Assembly: GCF_001953885.1 (NCBI RefSeq)
Contig: NZ_MQUS01000020.1
Location: forward strand, 62,001-126,000
Length of the DNA: 64,000 bases
Direction: 5' to 3'
Source of the DNA: Streptomyces sp. IMTB 2501
Lineage (GTDB): Bacteria; Actinomycetota; Actinomycetes; Streptomycetales; Streptomycetaceae
Part shown: one piece after another, positions 44,642-54,232 of the stretch
Numbering within the stretch: position 1 is the stretch's first letter
Layout of the letters: each line of letters starts with the position of its first letter
Notes under the pieces: generated by a model
Seen by the model: the letters and a program-made list of their open reading frames with translations, nothing else
Databases searched by the model: none
What the model was told of the DNA's origin: nothing
Position numbers and translations under genes: made by a program

Positions 44642-46129
44642 GTGACGTCCCGTATCCCGCGCGACTCCAGGCTCCGACTCGTCCGACCGCGACCCCTGGC
44701 CGCCGCCCCCAGAGCTGTGAACCAGCGGCGCCCGCGCCGCCCCGCACCCCGGCCGCCGGAGGGCACCCCGGCCCCCGCGGAACTGGCCGGATTGGCCCGC
44801 ACCGGGCTGGCCGGCCCGGTCCGGGTCGCCCGCTGGGCCGACACCGCACTCGGCCCCGGCAGTGCCGGCGCCACCGCCGACGGCAAGGCCACCCTCTCCG
44901 CAGCCACCGCCGAACGGGCCGCCGCCGACCTGGGCCTGAGCACCGCTCAGGTCCGCGCCGACTGGGACACCGCCCGGCTCGCCGGACTCGTCGAGGTGCA
45001 CGGCGACAGCGCGCGTCCCGGCTGGCGGCTGCGCGCCTGGGACCGCGACGACAGCGCCGTACTGCGCGGCTGGGTCGCCCTCTTCGACGCCTGGTCGCTC
45101 GCCTCCCCGGAACCCGAGGAGCAGGAGCCGGCCGCCGTCGCCGAGGTCGTCTCCGCCATGCCCCAGGTGCTCTCCTTCCTCCAGCTGTCCGCCGGTCCCG
45201 TCCCGGTCGAGCAGCTCCTCGACCTGCTCCAGCAGCGGGTCACCGAACTGCGCACCGAGCGCTGCGAGGTCCCCTACGAGCCCGGGATCGCACATCCGGC
45301 CCTGCCCGGGGCCCGGCAGTCGCCCGAGTCCGGCCCCGCCCGCCCGGCGGCCGATGCCCCGAACCCGGCGGACCCCGGCGCCGACCCCGACTTCGCGTCC
45401 GTCGGCGACACCCCGCTCGCCCCGCTCCTCGACTGGGCGCTGCGGGCCCTCGTCTTCGTCGGCGCGCTGACCTACGGCGACGGCCAGGCCACCCTCACCC
45501 CGCTGGGCAGCTGGGCGGTGTGGGTCAAGCTGGAGCAGATCTGCGTGGCCGCGCAGAGCCCCGCCGGCAACATCGAGCAGGCCGCCGAGGACATGCTCCG
45601 CGGCTGCGCCCAGCTCCGCCCCAACGCCGCCCGTGCCGAATACCGCGCCTGGCTCGCCGCCCGCCCCGTCGGCAACGCCGTCACCGAGCTGATCCACGCC
45701 GCGCGTGGCGAGGACGCCCTGCTGCGGGGCCTGGCCTTCGAGGCGCTGCGCGTCGTCGGCGCCCCCGCCGAGCCCGACGTACACGCCGTCGTGGACGAAC
45801 CCGCCCTCAGGCCGTACGCCCTGCTGTGGCTCGCCGAGCACGACGGGGTCGACCCGGAGGACGCCCACGAGGTCCTCACCCGGGAAGAGGCGACCTGGCT
45901 GTGGGTGGACACCGCGGCCGCCGTCGCCGACCACGGCGAGTCGCCGATGCTGGTCCGGCATCTGGAGTCCGCGGTGCAGCCCACGGTTCCCCAGCTGCTC
46001 GACGAGGTTCGCGCCGTCGGCCACCCGCGCACCGTGCAGGTCCTGGTCGCGCTCGCCGCCGCACACCCCGACCCGGCCCTCGCCAAGGCCGTGCGCCGGG
46101 CCGCCTTTCAGGTGCACACCGGGGGATGA
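44642..46129 (+). CDS. Protein of unknown function, winged-helix-like, Ala/Arg-rich
   Basis: About 495 residues starting at GTG 44642 (the frame is open from 44540). The first 60 residues are basic and Pro-rich. The rest is helical and Ala-rich, with Trp-containing segments (WRLRAWDRDDS; WVALFDAW), a Pro/Asp-rich break near residue 235, and repeated helical units towards the C-terminus (LLRGLAFEALRVVGAP; RTVQVLVALAAAHPDPALAKAVRRAAF) that resemble HEAT-like repeats. I do not recognise the family. Likely soluble. Confidence 0.75.
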   Translation: MTSRIPRDSRLRLVRPRPLAAAPRAVNQRRPRRPAPRPPEGTPAPAELAGLARTGLAGPVRVARWADTALGPGSAGATADGKATLSAATAERAAADLGLSTAQVRADWDTARLAGLVEVHGDSARPGWRLRAWDRDDSAVLRGWVALFDAWSLASPEPEEQEPAAVAEVVSAMPQVLSFLQLSAGPVPVEQLLDLLQQRVTELRTERCEVPYEPGIAHPALPGARQSPESGPARPAADAPNPADPGADPDFASVGDTPLAPLLDWALRALVFVGALTYGDGQATLTPLGSWAVWVKLEQICVAAQSPAGNIEQAAEDMLRGCAQLRPNAARAEYRAWLAARPVGNAVTELIHAARGEDALLRGLAFEALRVVGAPAEPDVHAVVDEPALRPYALLWLAEHDGVDPEDAHEVLTREEATWLWVDTAAAVADHGESPMLVRHLESAVQPTVPQLLDEVRAVGHPRTVQVLVALAAAHPDPALAKAVRRAAFQVHTGG

Positions 46130-46145
46130 GCGGCGCGGGGGCCGC

Positions 46146-46559
46146 TCAGGCGCCGATCTCCGGGGCGTACGTCCCGAAGCTCCAGATGTTGCCCTCGGCG
46201 TCGCGGGCCATGTAGTCCCGCGAGCCGTAGTCCTGGTCCGTCGGAGGCAGCAGGATCTCCACGCCGTGGTCCAGGGCCCGCTGGTGGTGGGCGTCCACGT
46301 CGTCCACGACGACGTACACCCCGGTGGGCCCGGCGTCCTTCATCGCCGCGTCGAAACGGCCGCCCCGGCCCTTGGAACCGATCATCACCGCGCCGTTGCC
46401 CTGGGTCAGCTCGGCGTGCATCACCTTGCCGTCCTCCGTCTCGTACACCGACAGCTCGGTGAAGCCGAGGGCTTCCGTCAGCTGCCTGATCGCCGCCTTC
46501 GCGTCCGCGTACAGCAGCGAGGGGTAGATGCTCGGCCGTCCGCCGCCCATGCCTGCCAT
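46146..46559 (-). CDS. VOC family (glyoxalase/bleomycin resistance-like) protein
   Basis: 137-residue protein with paired beta-alpha-beta-beta-beta modules: YPSLLYADAKAAIRQLTEALGF at the start (a typical YxDAxxAixfL opening) and YMARDAEGNIWSFGTY at the end, the usual DPDGNxWxF C-terminal strand. Related proteins bind or modify small electrophiles. AAGGAG lies 9 bases before ATG 46559 and belongs to a triple 10-bp repeat. Convergent with the unknown gene before it. Confidence 0.87.
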   Translation of the reverse strand: MAGMGGGRPSIYPSLLYADAKAAIRQLTEALGFTELSVYETEDGKVMHAELTQGNGAVMIGSKGRGGRFDAAMKDAGPTGVYVVVDDVDAHHQRALDHGVEILLPPTDQDYGSRDYMARDAEGNIWSFGTYAPEIGA

Positions 46560-46570
46560 TGCCGATCACT

Positions 46571-46600
46571 CCTTCGTACGGCTTCGTACGCCTTCGTACG
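46571..46600. repeat. Three 10-bp tandem repeats at the VOC ribosome site
   Basis: The unit CGTACGAAGS (minus-strand sense) occurs three times in a row; the last copy supplies the AAGGAG ribosome site. Each contains the palindrome CGTACG. Confidence 0.85.
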
Positions 46601-47184
46601 CCGGTTCTGTGGCGTCCCGTTCAGTCTTGCAGCCGCCACTGACAACGCCTCAGCGGAACGTGCCGCACCGCCCCGTGTCGCCGGTGCGGCAGCCCTGCCG
46701 GAACCACTGCTGCCGGCGATGGTGAGGGCGGTGATCAGCGGCCGCCCGGTCGACGCGTCCGTCGTGCTCGTCGCGTGCCGCGCCCACACCCCGCGCAGCG
46801 GTCCGCCTGCGGCTGGGTCCGCACCGAGTCGCTGTTCGCGCCGGCCGGCCAGTCCTGCGAGCGGCCGCGAGCCCCCTGCAGATCCTGTACGTCACGGCCG
46901 TCCGGCGCGGCAGCCGTACCCCCGGCTGCCTGGCCGGGGTGATCGCGCTGCTGCCGGCGCGTCACCGCCCTCGGCCCGCGCCGTCGTGCTCGGCGTCCGA
47001 ACCCTGGCGGCATCCCTGCCCGCCGCGCTGCCCCACCGCCGGACGAAACACCCGACCGGGCGACTTCCCCCCCCGCGGCACCCCGCCCCGCCCGCCTCCC
47101 GCCACCACGCCCGCGCCTGATCCGAGGCGGAGGACACGGAACGGAAAGGGCAGAGGCGGCCACCCCACCACCCCGGGACCGGAC
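46601..47184. other. Region without an intact gene, probably eroded coding sequence
   Basis: About 580 bases in which no frame on either strand is convincing. Short plus-strand fragments look protein-like (for example ISGRPVDASVVLVA near 46735 and a different-frame LQILYVTAVRRG near 46880) but are separated by frame changes. An eight-C run lies near 47070. I take it to be decayed sequence. Confidence 0.45.
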
Positions 47185-47823
47185 ATGACGAACAACGGCA
47201 CACGGGCCCCGACGACGCACGTCACACCGCGCGCAGCGACGCATGGCACGTCGGCCCCGGCGACCCGTCGCCCCTCGCTCTCCGTGCCCTGCGTGTCCTG
47301 GGCGGCGTACTGCTCGTCCTCGGGCTCCTCGGGTCGGCCCACCACGTGCGGCGCGTCCCGTACGCGGACCGGCAGGGGCAGGCGCGCGCCGGAGTGCGGG
47401 AGGTGCGGGCGCAGGGTGGCGCCGTGGTCGGCCATGGCACCCGGAGGGGTGTGCCGCGGCGGTGGTACGCGCGCGTGGGGCAATCGGCCGGTCGCCGTGG
47501 TGCCCGTGGGCGGGGAGGGGATCGCTCTCTGGGACGACCGGCTGCTCACGGACGCGGCACCGACGTCCCACGCCCCCTGCACCACGGCACGCTCGCCGTC
47601 GTCACCCCGTCACCCCGTCACCCCGTCACCCCGTCACCCCGTCACCCCGTCACCGCGTACCGCATCGCCGACGGCGGCCTGCGCAGGGTGCTGCCCGCCG
47701 GCACAGGTTGCGGTTTCCGGCCCGAGGCCGCCGTACGGCTCGGCGCGGCCCTGCTGATCACCCCGGATCGCATGCCCCTCGGCAACGATCTCCGGCGTCA
47801 CGGACCGAACGCGCGGACGTAGA
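47185..47823 (+). pseudogene. Decayed small membrane protein gene with several frameshifts
   Basis: ATG 47185 opens a frame whose sense moves between two frames. The hydrophobic segment LRALRVLGGVLLVLGLLGS (47280-47338) is in the frame of 47346; PVGGEGIALWDDRLLTDAAP (near 47505-47565) is back in the first; TLAVVT and then AYRIADGGLRRVLPAG to the stop are again in the second. One shift coincides with a C-run at 47571-47575. An octamer array lies inside. Three frameshifts are needed for one protein, so it is either a pseudogene or poorly sequenced. Confidence 0.5.
47601..47656 (+). repeat. Octamer tandem array (GTCACCCC)
   Basis: Six perfect copies of GTCACCCC followed by GTCACCGC. The 48 bases of perfect copies separate two segments, TLAVVT and AYRIADG, that read as one continuous stretch if they are removed, so the array looks like a local expansion. 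Confidence 0.9.
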
Positions 47824-47845
47824 AAAACCGCTTGCACACCCCCGT

Positions 47846-47851
47846 TAGACT
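47846..47851 (+). promoter_or_regulatory. -10 element before a leaderless start
   Basis: TAGACT, a common Streptomyces -10 hexamer, ends 7 bases before ATG 47859, so transcription would begin at or next to that ATG. The -35 region (AAAAAC/GAAAAA) is not a recognisable consensus. Confidence 0.5.
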
Positions 47852-47858
47852 TCTCCCC

Positions 47859-47882
47859 ATGGCCATTCTCCTCGCGCATTAG
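47859..47882 (+). CDS. Putative leaderless leader peptide MAILLAH
   Basis: A 7-codon ORF (ATG to TAG) placed where transcription should begin, 60 bases before the ABC-F start. A GC hairpin (GGCGG 47885-47889 with CCGCC 47902-47906) follows directly. This arrangement fits a translated leader that senses ribosome stalling ahead of an ABC-F ribosome-protection or translation factor. The call is from position alone; no homologue is known to me. Confidence 0.4.
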   Translation: MAILLAH

Positions 47883-47941
47883 ACGGCGGGAACGTCCTCA
47901 GCCGCCCACCCGTCAATCCCTGTACGCCCTGGAGTCTGTCC

Positions 47942-49538
<1,597 letters not shown>

Positions 49539-49540
<2 letters not shown>

Positions 49541-49824
49541 TCCACTGCGTATGGATCATTCGGCTCATCCGTGATCCATCATCTGTGTGAGATCTCCTCG
49601 TATCGGGGTGTGTCCTACACGGATTTTCCGGCCGATCCCTCGCGCGCCAAGGGGTCGGCCGTTTCGCGTCGCTGACCTGGTACTTCGCGAATCCACCCGT
49701 TCGGTCCCATGGACACCACCCCATGGAATTGCGTGTTCCGCTTGTGGGGATCCACTCCTGTCGTCACAACGATGTCCCACGGACCTTGCCGAATGGGTGG
49801 CCATCACGCCCAAGAGGGGTGATC
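49539..49824. promoter_or_regulatory. GATC-rich region upstream of gbn
   Basis: GATC occurs at 49539, 49554, 49573, 49591, 49634, 49749 and 49821, seven times in 286 bases, five of them within 99 bases. From the base composition less than one would be expected. The region also holds the gbn promoter. Confidence 0.6.
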
Positions 49825-49863
49825 ATGAGGAGACCAGAGCGCACTTCCCATGAGGAGGCACGG

Positions 49864-50085
49864 GTGGCCGAGACTCTGAAGAAGGGCAGCCGGGTGACCG
49901 GCGCCGCGCGCGAGAAGCTCGCGGCAGACCTGAAGAAGAAGTACGACGGTGGTGCGAGCATCCGGGCGCTGGCCGAGGAGACCGGCCGCTCGTATGGCTT
50001 CGTACACCGAATGCTCAGCGAGTCGGGCGTCGTCCTTCGCGGGCGCGGCGGAGCGACCCGGGGCAAGAAGGCCGCGTCGGTCTGA
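49864..50085 (+). CDS. gbn: Small helix-turn-helix nucleoid-associated protein, Gbn-like
   Basis: 73-residue basic protein: Lys-rich N-terminus, a central helix-turn-helix (GGASIRALAEETGRSYGFVH) and the flexible tail GRGGATRGKKAASV. This matches my memory of Gbn (SCO1839), a small actinobacterial DNA-binding protein recognising GATC-containing sites. GTG 49864 with GAGGAGG upstream gives the expected length; the frame is open from 49723. Its position before an enoyl-CoA hydratase fits that locus. Confidence 0.88.
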   Translation: MAETLKKGSRVTGAAREKLAADLKKKYDGGASIRALAEETGRSYGFVHRMLSESGVVLRGRGGATRGKKAASV

Positions 50086-50211
50086 CGCCGGGCGGTCCAT
50101 CGACTTCGATGGTGGCCACCCGGTCGGCCAGCTGATCGGCCGGGTGGTTACTGTGCAGTCACTTAAGCATGCCTGGCATGCTCGGATGACCGCACCCATC
50201 GGAGGCGCCCC

Positions 50212-51015
50212 ATGGCTTCGCCCGACCAGGACCTCGCTCCTGTACTCGACAAGGACGGCGTACGGCTCACCGTTGACGACGCGCTCGCCACGGTGACGCT
50301 GGCCAACCCGGCCAAGCGCAACGCGCAGAGCCCCGCACTGTGGCGGGCGCTCGCCGAGGCCGGGCGGCTGCTGCCGGGCTCCGTCCGTGTCGTTGTGCTG
50401 CGCGGCGAGGGCAGGTCCTTCTCCGCCGGTCTCAACCGGCAGATGTTCACCCCGGAGGGGATCCCGGGCGAGCCGACCTTCATCGATCTCGCGCGCCGTG
50501 ACGACGCCGGGCTCGACGCGAGCATCGCCGAGTTCCAGGAGGCGTTCACCTGGTGGCGGCGGAACGACATCGTGTCCATCGCCGCCGTCCAGGGACACGC
50601 CATCGGAGCCGGCTTCCAGCTCGCGCTCGCGTGCGACCTTCGGGTCGTCGCGGACGACGTGCAGTTCGCCATGCGCGAGACCAGCCTCGGCCTCGTGCCC
50701 GACCTGACCGGTACGCATCCGCTGGTCGGTCTCGTCGGGTACGCCCGCGCGCTCGAGATCTGCGCCACGGGAAGGTTTGTCGGCGCGGAGGAGTCCGTGG
50801 CGTCCGGGCTCGCCAACATCGCCGTGCCCGGCAGCCAACTGGACGACGCCGTGCGGGACTTGGCTTCGGCGCTGCTGGCTGCGCCGCGGGACGCCGTCGC
50901 TGAGACCAAGGCGCTGTTGCGGGGTGCGGCGGACCGTACGTACGACGAGCAGCGGGCGGCTGAGCGGGCTGCTCAGGCACGCCGGCTTCGGGACTTGGCC
51001 GGCCTCGGCGAGTAG
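50212..51015 (+). CDS. Enoyl-CoA hydratase/isomerase family protein
   Basis: 267-residue crotonase-fold protein. Oxyanion-hole segments are GEGRSFSAGLNRQMF and VQGHAIGAGFQLALACDLR, and the C-terminal helix region ETKALLRGAADR is typical. The Glu in MRETSLGLVPDLTGT is in the place of one hydratase acid; the second acid position is not clear, so it may be an isomerase or unspecialised member. ATG or near start at 50212 lies downstream of a 126-base spacer after gbn. Confidence 0.9.
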   Translation: MASPDQDLAPVLDKDGVRLTVDDALATVTLANPAKRNAQSPALWRALAEAGRLLPGSVRVVVLRGEGRSFSAGLNRQMFTPEGIPGEPTFIDLARRDDAGLDASIAEFQEAFTWWRRNDIVSIAAVQGHAIGAGFQLALACDLRVVADDVQFAMRETSLGLVPDLTGTHPLVGLVGYARALEICATGRFVGAEESVASGLANIAVPGSQLDDAVRDLASALLAAPRDAVAETKALLRGAADRTYDEQRAAERAAQARRLRDLAGLGE

Positions 51016-51080
51016 CAGTCGGCACGGGCGGTCGTTCGGACGGCGCATGGCGGTACAGCCCCGCGCCCCTGAGGGGCGTG

Positions 51081-51803
51081 TCAACCCACCGCCGTGATCA
51101 GCACCGCCACCGTCGGCCGGTCCTCCAGGGCGTCCCGTACGGCCGTGCGGACCTGTCGGGCTACGTCGACGGCCCGGTGGTCGGCACCCGTCGACACCTC
51201 CACGCGCACGTGCCGGTGCGGCAGCGCCGTGCCGGCCGGGCGTTCCTCCAGGTGCACCGCGCGGCCGGGGCCGCCGAGGGAAGCCGTCAGGCTGGTCACA
51301 CCGGGGACGGTGAGGGCGGCAGCGGCCGCACGGGCCTCGTCCGGGTCCGTGGGTTCCCGCGCGGGCACCGGCCGTGGCGCACGTACCGCCGTGGCCGGTT
51401 CCTCCGTGTCCAGCAGGTCGGTCACCCGCAGGTCCATCTCCGACAGCGCGAGCCCCAGCCGTTGCGCGGCGGCCGTCGCCAGCGTCAGCCGCAGCCGGGA
51501 CGCCACCGCGGGCAGCGGCTCCGCGGCGCTCGCGGCGAAGTCCGCCGTCAGCCGCAGCGGGCCCGGCGGCAGTGCGCTCGGCGGGGCCGGTACGACGGGC
51601 TGCGCCGCCTCCTCCGGATCGGCGAGCATGAGCCGCAGCGTGCCCAGCCGCACCCCCGGCACCCCGGCCGCCGCCGCACGTTCCAGTACCGCCCCCGCCG
51701 CGACCTCCGCGATCCACGCGCCGTCGCGCGGCCCACCGAGCGGCAGCAGCCTGCCGAGCCCGACCTGGCGCCGTACCAACTCTGTCCACCGGTCCGCCGT
51801 CAT
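51081..51803 (-). CDS. Asp23-linked protein of unknown function
   Basis: 240-residue soluble protein. The N-terminal 90 residues are Ala/Leu-rich; the C-terminal part (RHVRVEVSTGADHRAVDVARQVRTAV and a final TVAVLITAVG) resembles an Asp23/Gls24-type beta-alpha-beta unit, and the segment VTSLTASLGGPGRAVHLE is also similar in style. ATG 51803 has GGAGGA upstream. Divergent from the Asp23 cluster starting at 51904, to which it probably belongs functionally. Confidence 0.75.
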   Translation of the reverse strand: MTADRWTELVRRQVGLGRLLPLGGPRDGAWIAEVAAGAVLERAAAAGVPGVRLGTLRLMLADPEEAAQPVVPAPPSALPPGPLRLTADFAASAAEPLPAVASRLRLTLATAAAQRLGLALSEMDLRVTDLLDTEEPATAVRAPRPVPAREPTDPDEARAAAAALTVPGVTSLTASLGGPGRAVHLEERPAGTALPHRHVRVEVSTGADHRAVDVARQVRTAVRDALEDRPTVAVLITAVG

Positions 51804-51903
51804 TCCTCCAGCCTGCCGTATCACCGGCGCACCGCCGGGGAACCCTGCATACGGTGGGCAAGGGACGATCGACGGGGACGACGACCGAAAGGGACGTACG
51901 GCG

Positions 51904-52377
51904 ATGACCGACATGACGACGACCCCCGGAGGCGACCAGGAGCCGCAGGTGTCGACCCGTAAGGCCACCCAGCGCGGCGGCGGTGATCCGGCGACCCGGG
52001 GACGGACCACCATCGCCGACGGTGTCGTGGAGAAGATCGCGGGCCTCGCGGCGCGGGACGTCGTCGGAGTGCACGCCATGGGCAGCGGTCTGGCCCGCAC
52101 CTTCGGCGCCGTGCGCGACCGGGTGCCGGGCGGCTCCAGGTCGGTGGCGCGGGGCGTGAAGGCCGAGGTCGGCGAGTTGCAGACCGCGCTGGACCTGGAG
52201 ATCGTCGTGGACTACGGAGTCTCGATCGCCGATGTCGCCCGCGCCGTACGGGAGAACGTGATCGCCTCCGTGGAGCGCATGACCGGACTTGAGGTGGTCG
52301 AGGTCAACATCGCGGTCAGCGACGTGAAGCTGCCCGACGAAGAGGACGAGGAGCCCGAGCCGCCGCGCATCCAGTGA
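51904..52377 (+). CDS. Asp23/Gls24 family envelope stress response protein
   Basis: 157-residue protein with the Asp23 domain: TIADGVVEKIAGLAARDVVGV, VARGVKAEVGELQTALDLEIVVDYG, and SIADVARAVRENVIASVERMTGLEVVEVNIAVSDV in pieces matching the family. Acidic, Pro-rich C-terminus. Proteins of this family associate with the membrane through AmaP and respond to envelope stress in Gram-positive bacteria. First gene of a five-gene cluster. Confidence 0.93.
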   Translation: MTDMTTTPGGDQEPQVSTRKATQRGGGDPATRGRTTIADGVVEKIAGLAARDVVGVHAMGSGLARTFGAVRDRVPGGSRSVARGVKAEVGELQTALDLEIVVDYGVSIADVARAVRENVIASVERMTGLEVVEVNIAVSDVKLPDEEDEEPEPPRIQ

Positions 52378-52425
52378 CGCACCGGCGACCCGACACCGCT
52401 CCCCCGACGAGCTGAGGAGTGCTGC

Positions 52426-52620
52426 ATGAGCATGGCCGTGGTCGGCATGATCGCCGGAATGGCGCTGGGGTTCGCCGGGTACTTCGGCGGCTTCGGAGCC
52501 TTCCTGCTGGTGGCGGCGCTGGGCGCGATCGGGTTCGTCGTCGGCCGGTTCGCGGAGGGCGACCTGGAACTGGGTGACTTCTTCCGTACCCGCGACGACC
52601 GGCGCGATCGGCGGCGGTGA
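52426..52620 (+). CDS. Small membrane protein of the Asp23 cluster
   Basis: 64 residues: two hydrophobic stretches rich in Gly/Ala (about residues 3-21 and 25-42) and a charged tail (DLELGDFFRTRDDRRDRRR). Similar small proteins accompany Asp23 and AmaP in other actinobacteria (DUF2273-like). It starts 48 bases after the Asp23 gene. Confidence 0.82.
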   Translation: MSMAVVGMIAGMALGFAGYFGGFGAFLLVAALGAIGFVVGRFAEGDLELGDFFRTRDDRRDRRR

Positions 52621-52626
52621 CCGGCG

Positions 52627-53019
52627 GTGACCGCCGACACCGGCGCGGCGCGCCCGCCGTCGGCCCTCGTGCCGCCTGCTGAGCGCGGCGCCACCCGGAT
52701 CGCCGACCGGGTCGTCGCGAAGATCGCCGCGCAGGCCGCCCGCGAGGCGCTGCCACCACTGCCCGCCGACGCGGCCGCCCCGCACGCCACCGTCGTCGTA
52801 CTCCCCCACTCTCGGCCTCGCCCGAGCGGGGAGACCCCCGTGGCGACAGCCCGCGTACGCGTGCACCTCGAACTCGGCTACCCCTGCGACATCGGCGCGC
52901 ACTGCGCCGCCGTGCGTCGTCATGTCGCCGAGCGGGTAGGCGCGTTGGTGGACATGACGGTGGCCGAGGTCGCCGTACAAGTGGAACGGCTGCACCCGGC
53001 ACCGCACGGGAGGGCGTGA
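52627..53019 (+). CDS. Second Asp23-like protein, with a repeat-derived insert
   Basis: 130-residue protein beginning ADTGAARPPS; GATRIADRVVAKIAAQAARE and VRVHLELGYPCDIGAHCAAVRRHV with MTVAEVAVQVERL give an Asp23-like outline. Residues about 58-72 (around PHSRPRPSGE) are encoded by the dispersed hairpin repeat at 52801-52841, an in-frame insertion in a loop. GTG 52627 is one of two close GTG codons. Its stop overlaps the next ATG (TGATG). Confidence 0.8.
   Translation: MTADTGAARPPSALVPPAERGATRIADRVVAKIAAQAAREALPPLPADAAAPHATVVVLPHSRPRPSGETPVATARVRVHLELGYPCDIGAHCAAVRRHVAERVGALVDMTVAEVAVQVERLHPAPHGRA
52801..52841. repeat. Dispersed hairpin repeat inside the Asp23-like gene
   Basis: Second copy of the 41-base element seen in cobQ (37749-37789), 35 of 41 positions identical. 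Ends CTCCCCCAC and GAGACCCCC can pair. Confidence 0.8.
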
Positions 53020-53630
53020 TGAGCGAGCCGCAGACCATCATCCAGACGCTCCACAAGGACCCCACCCCCACGCCGCCCGCCGCCGAGAGCAGCGGCCGCT
53101 TCTGGTCGGCGCGCCGCGTCCCGGCCGCCGTCGTCGCGGTACTGCTGCTGGCCGGCGCCGGCCTCCTGCTGTACGACATCGCCGCCGTGCGCGTCCACCA
53201 CCCCGCGATGCACTGGCGCCGCGCACTGGCCCGGCAACTGGCCGAACGGCCCCTGGACGACACCTGGGTGCTGACCGGAGCGGCCGTCGCCGCCGCACTC
53301 GGCCTCTGGCTGATCGCCCTCGCGGCCACGCCCGGCCTGCGCGGTCTGCTGCCCATGCGGCGCCCGCACCCCGACGTCCGCGCCGCACTCCGGCGCGACG
53401 CCGCGGCGCTTCTTTTGCGCGACCGGGCCATGGACATCTCCGGGGTCCGGTCGGTGCGGGTGCGGATGCGCCGCAGGAGGGCCGACGTCCGTGTCGTCTC
53501 GCACTTCCGTGACCTGGACGACGTACGCGCCGACCTGGACACGGTGCTCACGGACACGATCCGGGGCCTCGGCCTCGGCCGGCCGCCCGCGCTGTCCGTC
53601 CATGTGACACGGCCCGGACAGAAGGGGTGA
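53019..53630 (+). CDS. DUF6286-type membrane protein of the Asp23 cluster
   Basis: 203 residues with two transmembrane segments (about residues 32-52 and 88-110) and a cytoplasmic C-terminal domain of alpha/beta character (ALLLRDRAMDISGVRSVRVRMRRRRADVRV), resembling half of an Asp23/AmaP core. ATG 53019 overlaps the previous stop; its own stop overlaps the next GTG. Role in the envelope stress module is inferred from the cluster. Confidence 0.82.
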   Translation: MSEPQTIIQTLHKDPTPTPPAAESSGRFWSARRVPAAVVAVLLLAGAGLLLYDIAAVRVHHPAMHWRRALARQLAERPLDDTWVLTGAAVAAALGLWLIALAATPGLRGLLPMRRPHPDVRAALRRDAAALLLRDRAMDISGVRSVRVRMRRRRADVRVVSHFRDLDDVRADLDTVLTDTIRGLGLGRPPALSVHVTRPGQKG

Positions 53631-54217
53631 CGGCGATGCGCAGCGGCCGTCTCCACCGTGTCCTGCTGGCCCTCGTCGGCCTCCTCCTGCTCGCGCTCGG
53701 CGGCTCGGTCCTGGCCGTCGGCCTGGGCGCACCGGCGCCCTCCTGGTGGATCCACACCGGCCCGCACGACGTCCTGCTCACCCGGGCCGAACGCACCCAC
53801 TGGCGCGGCACCGGCTGGTGGTGGCCGGCCGTCCTCGCCACCCTGGCCGTCCTCGTCCTGCTCACCCTTTGCTGGCTGACCACGGTCCTGCGCCGCCGCC
53901 GGCTCGGCGAGATCCTCATCGACACCGGCGACGGCGAGTCCGCCCTCCTGCGCGGCCGCGCCCTGGAGTCGGCCCTGGCCCAGGAAGCCGTCCAGCAGCG
54001 GGGTGTGGCCCACGCGGAGATCCTCCTGCGCGGCCGCCGCACGAAACCCACGGCAAAGATCTGGCTCCAACTGGAGCCCCACGTGGACCCGTCGACGGCC
54101 CTGAACGACTTCACGGCCCAGGTCCTCACTCACGCCCGCGAGTCGGCACGGCTCCCGTCTCTGCCGGCGGAGATACGACTGAGGACAGTCAAGCACCGCG
54201 CGGAAAGGGTCACTTGA
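53627..54217 (+). CDS. AmaP-like membrane anchor of the Asp23 cluster
   Basis: 196 residues: N-terminal transmembrane segment (about residues 10-32), a second at about 65-85, then a soluble domain with the repeating pattern LESALAQEAVQQRGVAHAEI and KIWLQLEPHVDPSTAL. This layout matches the alkaline shock response membrane anchor (AmaP), which holds Asp23 at the membrane. GTG 53627 overlaps the previous stop. Ends 15 bases from the convergent SDR gene. Confidence 0.85.
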   Translation: MTAMRSGRLHRVLLALVGLLLLALGGSVLAVGLGAPAPSWWIHTGPHDVLLTRAERTHWRGTGWWWPAVLATLAVLVLLTLCWLTTVLRRRRLGEILIDTGDGESALLRGRALESALAQEAVQQRGVAHAEILLRGRRTKPTAKIWLQLEPHVDPSTALNDFTAQVLTHARESARLPSLPAEIRLRTVKHRAERVT

Positions 54218-54232
54218 CAGTTCGCCCGCACG

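Noticed and set aside
49804..53007. 1067-codon open frame on the minus strand
   Set aside because: Shadow of gbn, the enoyl-CoA hydratase and the Asp23 cluster; no family features.
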